DNA of 64,000 nucleotides. Source: Aplectana chamaeleonis. Lineage: Eukaryota > Nematoda > Chromadorea > Rhabditida > Cosmocercidae. Below are positions 1 through 9,800 of the stretch, in pieces. A model generated the notes under the pieces. The model saw only the letters and a list, made by a program, of their open reading frames with translations. It had not been told where the DNA came from and did no database searches. Each line of letters begins with the position of its first letter. The stretch's first letter is position 1. Location of the stretch: the NCBI GenBank assembly GCA_029168955.1, contig JAPDOI010000116.1:985501-1049500 (forward strand), read 5' to 3'. The position numbers and the translations under genes were made by a program.

Positions 1-1923
1 CGAAAATAGATCATTGACTTCCGCGCTCCAATCGATCAACATTCGCGCTCTAATCCAAATCACACTGCGGGGATGCCTGCGACTCCGCCGCAGAATTTTC
101 AAAGCCACGCCCACATTCGCTCGCTCGCTCGCAGACTTTCCACTATGCCGACGCCTTAATGCGCTGTCCGCATTCCTTTCGTATTATCGAAGCAGAGAAT
201 TCTACTGACCTCCTGGTCAAGTGCAGTTTATGGTTACTAGTTATATGTGTCTCACAATTCGTTACACTACGAATAGCTCAAGTGAAACCCGAGATCTGCA
301 GTGAAAGATCATTAGCTAACATGGGGAAAATGACCAAAAGAATAATGGGAACTTAGCCAAATAATAGGGGTGAGAGGTTAGCTTGGCACCTACGTCGAGA
401 CTTTGTCCACCACGCGATCACAACCAGTTGGGGATGAGTATGGAACGTTTTTCACCCACGTCAGAATTTCTGGAAATCCCAGGCTTTTCGGGATTTCAAG
501 TAAAATATGACATTTCAATGCAAATCGCATTTTTCGAAGCTCGCTCAGGAGCAGAAAGAACCTTCACGGTAACGAAAAGGTCTCTAAGATCGCGAAAAAC
601 TGCATAGATATGAGAAGAACAGGCACAAAATAATCAAGAAAAACAAGCATACTTCTGAATAAAGTGAGCTTTAGAGAAAGGCAGCCAAAAAGGACGCCGG
701 CGGAAATTCACAAGTTGTGCAACAGCAGAGACACCGAACGCTCCGCCTCGTTTTTGGTTAACGCGGTCATCAGAATCGAGTCATGTCCACTATTCCCCGT
801 GTTTCACCACCAACTTGCACATCAATGCACCCAACGCACCCAAACTTTAACGGGATGCTAAACGCAGTTTTGTCTGAGCTAGCAGTAAGCCAAGACAGCG
901 AGGCGTCTGCTCCAAAAAATGGCTTGCGACAGCGAATATGAACGTTTGGGACCGTTTTTTTTTGTTTTCCAATGGTTTATTTGTCTATTAGCCTTCGACA
1001 TATCAAATAGTTTGTACATATAAGGCTGCGATATCAAGCAAAACAAAATTCTAGCGTTCAGAACGCAGGCAGGCTCAAGAACACCTTTTCTAAAATAGGA
1101 CCAAACCACTCCAGCAGTTTAGCGGCTGGAGCAATTTGGCGAAAAGCAATACAGAACTTGTGCTCAGCATTTGAGAATACTTTTCCGAATGAAGTTTTGG
1201 CCCATTTTGGGATCTCAGTGTTAGCACATCTTCATATAATTTCCCATAAATCAGGAAAGGGGCTCAAATTCATTCCGGGAATTCGCAAGAAGTTTCGATC
1301 TGAGCGGGGGGGGAGCACATGGTGACGCCCATTTCACTGTGCTGCACTAAATTTGAGCACCTACCTACCTGTGTTGTTCTCTTATCGACACGGCACCCCT
1401 GAACGAACCCTGCGTTTGCGATCATGGCGATTCCGTTGTGTCTTGGCTTGCTGACAACGGATGACGAGTTGTTCCCGCCACGATTGTCTGAGACGGTGGA
1501 CGGTGACGCTTGTAAAAGTCCTAATTTCAATGTCTTGGCTTATAACCGGGGTATAATCGTTGAAGAATCCGGCGCCTCTTCCAAGCCTCTCCTCTCAAGG
1601 AAAGCCGTTCAAGCGTAGTCGGAGGTTTGCAAAATGAAGTATAAAGAAAGAATGACCAGGCTACGAGTAGTAAAAACTGCAAGTGACGCTGGCCGAATCC
1701 TATATTTGAAAAAGTTATTGGCTCGAAATTATCTTTTGCAGTGTTAGAAGGACATTCTACCTAATGTAACCTACCTTGAAAATCCGAAGCAACGAAAACG
1801 GACCTCATCTTCGTGTTCAGCAGCTCCAACTTCTCGCAGACTAAATTTTCGTGAGTACTAGGAGTACGGTGAACCTACGGAGCCCGGCCTCGTCCATCCG
1901 CAGCAGTTGCAAGGGGCAACAAG
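1..1923. other. upstream DNA without a supported gene
   Basis: I see no conserved coding segment here. The best open frame is at 1424-1618 (+), about 64 codons ending in TAG, with an unremarkable composition and no family I recognise; it could be a stray frame or a last exon of a gene to the left. A G run (1304-1312) and a fragment near 1799-1830 related to the 'cacgaat/ttcgtgtt' foldback family seen at 39.6 kb and 50.3 kb are the only repeat signals noticed. Confidence 0.4.
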
Positions 1924-1930
1924 CTGGGGC

Positions 1931-1993
1931 AGCGTAATGGTGCAGAGGTTGGCCTCACATTCGTGATATTAGGGTTCGAATCCTCTGCACGTC
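1931..1993 (+). ncRNA. tRNA-like sequence with pol III A and B boxes (degenerate tRNA or SINE remnant)
   Basis: Positions 1938-1948 match the A-box pattern TRGYNNARNNG and 1973-1983 (GGTTCGAATCC) is a perfect B box. The gap between them, 24 nt, is shorter than in a normal tRNA. The flanks do not form a 7-bp acceptor stem. Instead GTGCAGAGG (1940-1948) pairs perfectly with CCTCTGCAC (1982-1990). It is therefore not a functional tRNA by inspection; a tRNA-derived repeat or pseudogene is more likely. Confidence 0.3.
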
Positions 1994-2305
1994 AAGGTTT
2001 TTCCAATTTGTGGAACGTTCATATTTCGCCTTGGAATCCCATCGCAACCCTCATGCGAGCATTCTGCAGCTCAGTATAACCTTGTTTTTGGTAGCATCAA
2101 AACACGGGGTTGAAGATTGTGTTTCCTAGCAAAGCTGTCTAATGAATTTTGTGGTGCAAGTAGATGGACTACTACATGAGGATTAGTTGACATTCGTGGC
2201 TAATGATAGTCAAGACAGCGCTTCTGGCAACCAGCAGCGCGCAACTATCAATCGAAAACCGAAGGGTTAGACCGGTGGCGGCCGCAGCCTAGCGAAGTAT
2301 GGCCT

Positions 2306-2823
2306 GTGAAGTTTAGGCACAGCAGATGTATATTAATACTCTGACACAGACGAATCATCCGACTAAGAGAATTATGAAGCCCATTAGAGAGAGGTCGATT
2401 AGGACGCCGTTCGCCGATGCTCCTCGTAAAGTAGATGTACAGAGATGGGCCGACTCCAACATGAAAAGGCGTCGTCTTCTGCGTGAGGAGCACTTCCAGT
2501 TTGTTCGAGGATATCTTGAGAGGGCGGCTCTGAATTCTATCCTGGGAGAAGTTCCACCTCGGGTTTGCGAGCCAGATGTGCTCTTGCCTCGCTGCGCTGT
2601 GGTCACTCTATTCTGCTCATGTCTTACGTCAACAAGATCGACAGCAGCCGACCAGACGCATGCCCGGACTGTGGTGCTCCCGGACACGACACGGCGCACT
2701 TGATCATGGTCCCGAAGAGACCTGCCTATTTAAAAACAATGGACCTTCGGACGAATCCTGTGAGGACCGCCCAGTTCCTCATGCTTTGACAAACAAATCT
2801 TTTTGAGGCTGCAGAAGAAGAAG
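2306..2823 (+). pseudogene. LINE copy A: 3' fragment of PHD-EN-RT retrotransposon
   Basis: The translation matches the C-terminal region of the LINE copies at 6.4-6.9, 34.6-35.1 and 49.1-49.6 kb (shared 'FADAPRKV', 'QRWADS', 'REEH.QFVRGYLERAA' type segments, then the 'CPDCG..GHDTAHL' Cys/His motif and 'TNP..TAQFL'). A frameshift lies near 2590, between the two halves. The copy is 5' truncated, as expected for target-primed reverse transcription, and ends with GGCTGCAGAAGAAGAAG like the other copies. It lies upstream of the PCID2 exons in the same orientation. Confidence 0.85.
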
Positions 2824-2824
2824 T

Positions 2825-2946
2825 ATGTCCGGGATCATTTTCCCGCCATCAGCGACTGTGAAAGTGTATTTCTGGCTTATCGATCCTTGGTCGATGTTGA
2901 TGGAAATCCTGCATTGCGTCGCTGGAGGTATGAGACCGGCCTCTGA
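2825..2946. mobile_element. short hairpin MITE, GGCCGGGATCATACTTCC family
   Basis: The left end GTCCGGGATCATTTTCCCGCC is the near reverse complement of the right end TGGAGGTATGAGACCGGCC. The centre holds a TCGAT-rich core. The same design appears at 19794-19914, 38942-39058, 39066-39196 and 44176-44330. It directly abuts the 3' tail of LINE copy A. Confidence 0.6.
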
Positions 2947-3141
2947 CCCGTAATAGCGCCTGTTTATCTCAACCTTGCAAACTCTTTGAATTTGAAGTTT
3001 TTGAAGTGTTTTTAAGGATTATTTGAGGCGCTGAGCACAATTACGAGGTCAGTTTCATTTTTTCGGCCGATTTCAGCTTCTTGAGGTAGTTATAAAAAAA
3101 AACTCCTCCACCCTAGCTAACCTTAATCGTGCAGAAATTCA

Positions 3142-3191
3142 ATGACGGACTTCTCTTTCATGCTCACCACCCTGAAAAACTCGTTGGATAG
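3142..3191 (+). CDS. PCID2: possible first exon of PCID2 homologue
   Basis: An ATG at 3142 opens a short segment reading MTDFSFMLTTLKNSLD before a possible GT donor at 3192. Its length and helical character fit the first residues of PCID2 proteins, which begin with a short amphipathic segment. At least one more exon would be needed to reach 3733, and the donor is weak, so this is only a suggestion. Confidence 0.2.
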
Positions 3192-3491
3192 GTTTTTCGC
3201 TGATTCTTTTTTGACCTACAGGGTTCCATAGGGTCTCATTTTCTCAGTCTCATTTTTGGTGGTGCGAAGGTCGGGAAAAAATCTTGCTCCTACTGCTTCC
3301 AGGGAGTACTTTGGGGCGTTGAACATGATTATTAGGTCTCTTTTCGTTGTTTCTTACTTTTAAGGTATGTTAAATAGGGTAGAACCTCATTTTAGTAACG
3401 CAACCATTCGCATCGAGCCTATAACTTTTTCAGATATAGAATTGGGCTGGAGTCACTCACAGATTTTACTACTCGTAGCAGGGGCATTCTA

Positions 3492-3646
3492 CCTAACATC
3501 GGCATGGATCCTGAAGAGACTTTGCGTTCCCCATTGAAGGTTGGCGCAAACTCGGTGCACCTATGTTATAGCATATGGCACTGAGTTTGTGCCAACCTTC
3601 AACAGTGAATGCGAAGTCTCTTCAAGATCCATGTCGACGTTATGTA
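3492..3646. mobile_element. palindromic MITE (GGTTGGCGCAAACTCGG family)
   Basis: An imperfect inverted repeat about 150 bp long: ACATCGGCATGGATCCTGAA on the left mirrors the TTCAAGATCCATGTCGACGT end on the right, with GAAGGTTGGCGCAAACTCGG facing its near complement in the middle. A related copy at 31845-32220 was later hit by the 280-bp TA MITE. This element sits just before the first confident PCID2 exon. Confidence 0.65.
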
Positions 3647-3732
3647 CTTCATTTTGCCAATCTCCGACTACGTTTGAATGGCTTGCCTTGTTAGACACAC
3701 TGTTTCTGAAGAATACATTTAGTTAATCTCAG

Positions 3733-3873
3733 ATTGACGGGTATGGTTCTCGGAAGAGTCGATCATACATAGATGACGAAGCTTTCGATCAAGTTGTATG
3801 CCTACATTTGCAAGTGATCTACCATATCAATGTCACTCACAACTATGAAGCTGCTTACACTAGTCACACGCAG
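3733..3873 (+). CDS. PCID2: PCID2 exon (47 codons)
   Basis: Preceded by TCTCAG (3727-3732) and followed by the donor GTAAAA. It encodes a segment with '[18 protein letters not shown]' and '[11 protein letters not shown]', matching the PCID2 region before 'VIVQSFLRAF'. A later acceptor (CATAG at 3772) could shorten it by 13 codons. Confidence 0.8.
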
Positions 3874-6800
3874 GTAAAATCTGGAAATTTACTCTTTTCG
3901 ACTGTTCATACTCACCTGTACGCACGCTCGCTACGCGTCACAGTTCTGCTACTGCTATCTTCGGTGTCACTGAATTGGAGGTGGGCTGTGAGCACCAGGT
4001 GACCAGCTGCTGTTTGCTATCAGTTAACGGTTGTCGCGACGCTGCCGCTCGCACTGGTTTGTGGCTGCCTCTAATTCAGCCACTATCGACAAAGGGTTTA
4101 ACTGTGATTAATTATTTTAGATAATGCAGACATTCAACAAGGAAGTGCTGCAAAAGAAAAAGGAAGTCAATTGGTTCATGCCAATTTTCCATCAGTTGTG
4201 TTCAGATCTTCGAAATGTTGCGAAGATGGTAGGATTCGTTTTTCTAGACCTGGATTCATGTGTGCTTCGTATGCAAATTCTTCCTTTATAGCTGTTTTTA
4301 GGCGGATGAGCTCACGGAAAAGGACGATGAAGTTGAGAATACCTCTTCATATTATGAACAGTCTGCGAACTATATTATGGAGGCGTATAGGACATGTACG
4401 TCTGATGTGTGAGTTTTCGAAAGATGACTTGGGTGGAATGCGCACAGGGTCAAGCGGCGTTGCGAAATTTCGCAACGGGGATGGGGATCGCAAGAATTTT
4501 TCCCGAAAATGAAAATTTGGTGAGGATATCCCAGAAATTCTGGATGTGTTTGGTCACCAAATGGAAGGATCGTAGCATTCTTCAGGTTTTAGACGCTTGA
4601 GACCGACTACTGAACGAATTTTCGCCGTCTGACAGGTTTAGTAATCAAATATAAACTGCTCGGAAATCGCGCCTCAGGGGGGGGTCGCGAAAATGTTGGG
4701 GTTCGAAAAACATTGATCGTAGGGGGTAGCTTTGATCCCGAAAAAAAATACGCAGCGCCTCGCTCGACTCTGAACGCGCGAACTTTCCATAGATTGAAGC
4801 TTGGTTCGTTCTCTAGTTTTGAGCAGGTCTAAATATCTGAACAGTCTTTATTGTTCGAATCACTGCGCACCGTTAGTCTTCATGCAAGCAGTCGTCCGCT
4901 CTGTTCAATCTGTACTTAGAGGACATTCCGGCACCTCCCTAGGACATTAAAGGCACAGTACACCCTCAGATATGAATTTTGAGATTTTCATGTAATTGTG
5001 TAGAAGACCCCTCCTGTATAACACGTGCCAAATGCCAGATCTTAATTCCTCCAAATAAGCGAGATATGAGCGACCACCACGGGCCCGACCCCCTTCGCTC
5101 ACCACCACAGGCCCGACCCCCTACCAAATTTCCGACCTCGATAGCGGCTTGATGGATGGATGAATTTCGACCGCGTCGCGTTCTTCAGTCCATTGCCGGA
5201 CTGTCTCCTTATCCTGGCTCGCTCTCGCTCAACGATTGCGAATGAAGAGAAATACAGGCCTGAGACAACTCGTCCACCAATTTTTCACCCTCAAATTCTA
5301 GGCATCTTTGAAGAGCCATAACTTTGTTCAAAGGGGGTCTTGGACGATATCAGAGATACCCCGGTGATTAGCTTGTGACTCTCTCCAAGATAAGCATGAA
5401 ATCTGAAAATTAATTTTCTGGTTGTCCTGTGCCTTTAAAGTTGTCGCCTATGCTGATGATATGACTGTCATGTGCCAAAACCGCGACATACAAGTGGCCG
5501 CGAACAAGATCAACGAGTACTTGATTGATTTGAAAAGCTATTTGGATAACAAGATGCTCAAGGTCTCAGCTGCCAAGTCTTCAGTATCAATTTTCACAAC
5601 GGACCTCAAAGAGCGCAGCGCCCATCCAGATGTCAGCTGGGGTGGAGGTAGCCTGCCTGTTGATGGCTTTGTCAAACTACTCGGCCTTATACTCGATTCG
5701 TCGCTGAAGTATCACAAGAACACCGATCAAAAGCATGCATTTGGAAAGCTAAGCTCAATGTGCTAAGGACGCTGGGAGGTACATCATGGACTCTGGCAAA
5801 TCGGGGGACACTCCGCGTAGGACTCCCGATAGGAGAAAAGGAGCACAGACCTACGCGGAGTCATACGGCAAGGGTCAGCGGGAGTGCAGCATTGCGACGC
5901 TCGTTATGACGTCACTATTGCGATCGGGACACTAGCTAAAGGCACGGCGGGAGACTCCTATCGAGCAGCCGAACGATGAGAATCCAGACCCTCAGCGAAA
6001 GACAATGCCTAACTAGACGAGACGCAGAGACAATCGACGCTACAACATACACACAGACACAGCAGGCAAATCGGGGGACTCTCCCGCAGAACCGTTTTTC
6101 CTCAGCGGGAGTCCCGAACCGAGCGACGCCCACTTTTTTTATTAGTGACTCTCCCGCTGGGTGTTAGGCGGCAGACCCGCTCACGAAATTTCTGCGGGAG
6201 AGTCCCCCGATTTGCCAGAGGAGCAGCAGTAAGGAAACTATTCTGACCACGTATAAGGCTATACTGCAGCCCGCCCTAGAATATGCGGCACCGGTTTGGC
6301 AGCACTTAGTGTCGGACTCATCCTGGACTAAGGTGCAGCGTGTACAAACGCTGCTCTTCGGATCGCCACCGGATGTGCTAGGAGTTCGCCAATCGAACAT
6401 TTATACGCAGAGACACGGGTGCTACCAGTAAAGGAGCACTGTCAGCTCCAGGCCCAGCAGCTGTACCTTAACATCGTCAAGCAGCTCAATCACCCATTTT
6501 GGAGAGTACTTGAGCTCGTAAGAGAGAGAGGCATTAGAAAACCTTTTGCCGATGCTTCAGATAAAGTCAACCTGCAGAGATGGCACGATTCACAAAACGA
6601 CCGCTTCCGTTTGTTGAGCGAGGAGCACACCCAGTTCGTCCGAAGGTATCTGGAAAGAGCGGCTGTTAATCCTATTCTGGGTACTGTGCCGCCTCGAGTT
6701 TCTGAGTCTCAACTTAGTAGATGTGCCAGATGCACTCTAGCCTCGCACTCAACGTTCCTGAAGTCCTACGTGAACAGGATCGACAGTAGCACTCCCGACG

Positions 6801-9800
6801 TTTGCCCGGACTGTGGTGGTCCTGGCCACAATACCCTACACTTATTCAACTGTCCAAAAAAACCCACAACATTGACTACAATAGACCTTTGGACGAATCC
6901 GACGCTGGTCGCCCAGTTTCTGAACCTATAGCAATTATTCTCTTCACGGCTGCAAAGAAGAAGCAGTCGTGCTGCGGTGATCTACTATAGTCGTGATGAG
7001 GCGATTCGCGTGGAAACTTGAAACTGCTATCGCTGCCATTTGTTACGGAGAGGAATGCAAAAATGTAAGGCTCGACCCATACTTCGCGAGAGCGATTGAA
7101 TCGTGCCAATCGGTTCGGAACCATACTCACCGCAGAGGGCGACGCGACGGAATGCGTGTCATCCTTATCGATCAAGAGTCGATTTGGTTAGTAAAACATG
7201 CGGATCCTTATGAAGGTTTGGACTCTGGGTGGCTATGCAAGTATTGGCGTTGATTCTTCGTTTCCTAATGAGGCTAGAAGACAAACGCAGTTATGATAGG
7301 TATGGTGGGGGTCACCGCTAGTTACATCTCTGCAGAGCACACAGCTGCGCGCGCATGTAGCGTGCGCCGATCGATCGTCACTTTTCTCGCGAGCCTAAAC
7401 GACTCCAAGCAGGCTACTCGAATACGAGGTCCTTTTTCAGCTTTAAGGCTGTTCTTGGCCTATGGTGCTGTGAGGTCATTTACCCACCTCAACCAAAGAC
7501 GGAATTCAACATAGCGCTAACCCAGGGTTGGTCTATTTGGGTTGGTTTCAGCGCGATGAAAGTCGTGTTAATTCTCTTGCTTAACCAACCCCAAATTCAC
7601 AAGCCCCGGTTGTCGCAGTGATGAATCCGGCTACTGCCGCTTATAACCCTGTTTAGAGAAACGGAGCGCAGTTAGGAAGGCCAACTTTGTCAAAAATCTA
7701 TCCGTAGGGCGTGAATTTCGCTCGGTATGACCATTTTCTCCAGGTGACCTTCCCTCATCAGACATAGCTTCCAGTCCGATTCCTTGAAAACAGAAGCTCC
7801 AAGTTTTGTATTTACAGAAGAGCGGATCCATCGACTACGAAGAAGATAGCAATCCTGAATATGACCAACCAACTTTTTCGGATTTATTTCAAGGTGTGTT
7901 ATTTGAGATCCTGCTCTCTTAACTTTACCATTTAATAGATTATCGTTCTTTAGATTAACAAACTGAATTTGCTGAAACCCTTGATTCGAGCGATTGACAA
8001 CTCCGGAGCACTATATCAGTCGTTTTCAATGGCGGACAAGGTTACCTATAACTATTTTCTTGGAAGGAAGGCGATGTTCGATGCGGATTTGCCATTAGGT
8101 TCGTAGTTGGACCTATTTTGTCAGACCAGCTGAACATCGCTGTTGACATGGATAACCTTGTTTAGCGGAAAAGTCGTTATCCTATGCGTTCCGCAATTGT
8201 CCTGCTGAATGTCTATCGAATAAGCGACTGGTGCTCATCTATCTCATCCCTGTCAAAATGTTCCTAGGACACATGCCGACTGCTGAGTTGCTGCATAAAT
8301 ATCAGCTGGATGAATTTCATGATGTACGAATTGAATAGTCATCTTTAGGTTCATAAATTAATGTTTATTCTAGATCTTTTTCAGGTTGTTGAGGCTGTAA
8401 AGGAAGGAAATCTGGCGAAGCTCGACCAGGCGCTGGAGGAAAATGAGCATTTCTTCATCCAATGTGGGATTTTCCTGATGTTGGAGAAGTTGCGAGCCAT
8501 CACCTTTAGGACGCTGTTCAAGCGAATGTAGGCTTAACTAGGTTTTTGGGCGCGTTCCGCTGGGCTCTAGAATTTTTTTTTTCTGATTTCAGATCGACTA
8601 TTATTGGAGGGCACCAGATCCCGCTGAAGGCGTTCTACATCATCATACAATATCTTGGCGTCACTGATGTTGATGAAGACGAATTGGAGTGCATAGTCGC
8701 CAATCTTATTGCCGAGGTGACAGAAGTTTCTTTTACTGTCCTTCCTATATATTAGTTGACTATTCACCTTTCACGGTTGGATTATGGTAATACCCTAGGA
8801 AAGAATACTGTGCTTTTTTGGGCCAAATTCTGGTCCGCAATTGCGTCTCGACACGCTTCGCGGCCGCACGCTTTCGAGTCGGAAGAGTGTACAGCGCTGC
8901 AGCCGCCGATCCGTTAATTCTAGGTAGGTTTTGGGAACTGGAAACCAAAAATAGTGGGAGAAAGCTATATAAAAACCCACATCTAGTCGGCTTTGGCGCT
9001 GGAAACTCGACTGACTCGAGCGCGTGCGGGCGCAAAGCGTGTTGAGACGCGATTGCGAACCGGAATTTGGCGCAGAGAAGCACAGTATGAGAGTTGTGTT
9101 CACCGACAGGGTTGGTTATATGTGGCAACACAACGAAATTGGAATGATGTGGGGTCGTTACGAAACTGGGAGGGTGTGGGGTCATGGAAGAGTGTGTCTA
9201 AAAATTGAAGATTTCTGAAGGTTGGATGGGAGCGTTCTGAATCGATAATGATTTTTGGGTGGTCGTCTTGAGGCGACAAAACTCTGAATCTCATCGGTTA
9301 ATGCTAGCAGTGGGATGAGTATTTTTCTTTACAGTGAGAAATCAGTAGCTAAACTGAAATTTGATGGGTTATTGAAGGTCTTCTATCGATTGGATCCACC
9401 TCTACAGTTTTTCATTGATTTTTGCAAAAAGTCAATAAAATCGATAATTCCAGAAAATCGATAAAATTTTACGGCGATGATTCCTGTTGATAGAGTAATC
9501 TCAAAAACTCGTAACTGTCAAGTCTGACCACTGATTTTCTTTGATAAACTGAAATAACATCAAATTGCTAGCGTTGACCGGTGAGACTCAGAGGTTTGTC
9601 TCGAGGCGTCAGTCGGTGGAGAGGGCGGGCAGATCACGGGGGAGGGCCAGGCATGGCTATTGGTCGACAAAGTGGCGTCGATCAATGGCGGTGCTTATAC
9701 TCTGCCCCAAACGGGATGGCAAGCGAAGAGTTCAAAGAAGCAGCGCTGCCTATGCGTCTATGACATTTTTGGATTACGGTAAGACGTCGCGTACGTAAAT

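Larger units (their letters stand above)
4885..6964 (+). pseudogene. LINE copy B: RT to 3' end, split by two DNA elements
   Basis: LINE coding sequence resumes around 4890 ('[13 protein letters not shown]'), is interrupted at 4951-5434, continues 5439-5790 with RT motif C ('[20 protein letters not shown]') and the '[17 protein letters not shown]' region, is interrupted again at 5791-6220, and then runs through the RT-distal domain to '[18 protein letters not shown]' and the terminal GGCTGCAAAGAAGAAG. Stops and frameshifts are present. Same strand as PCID2, inside its 3.4-kb intron. Confidence 0.9.

Noticed and set aside
1424..1618. 64-codon open frame with a plausible composition
   Set aside because: No family match, no supporting splice context and no neighbouring exons; left as an unsupported frame.
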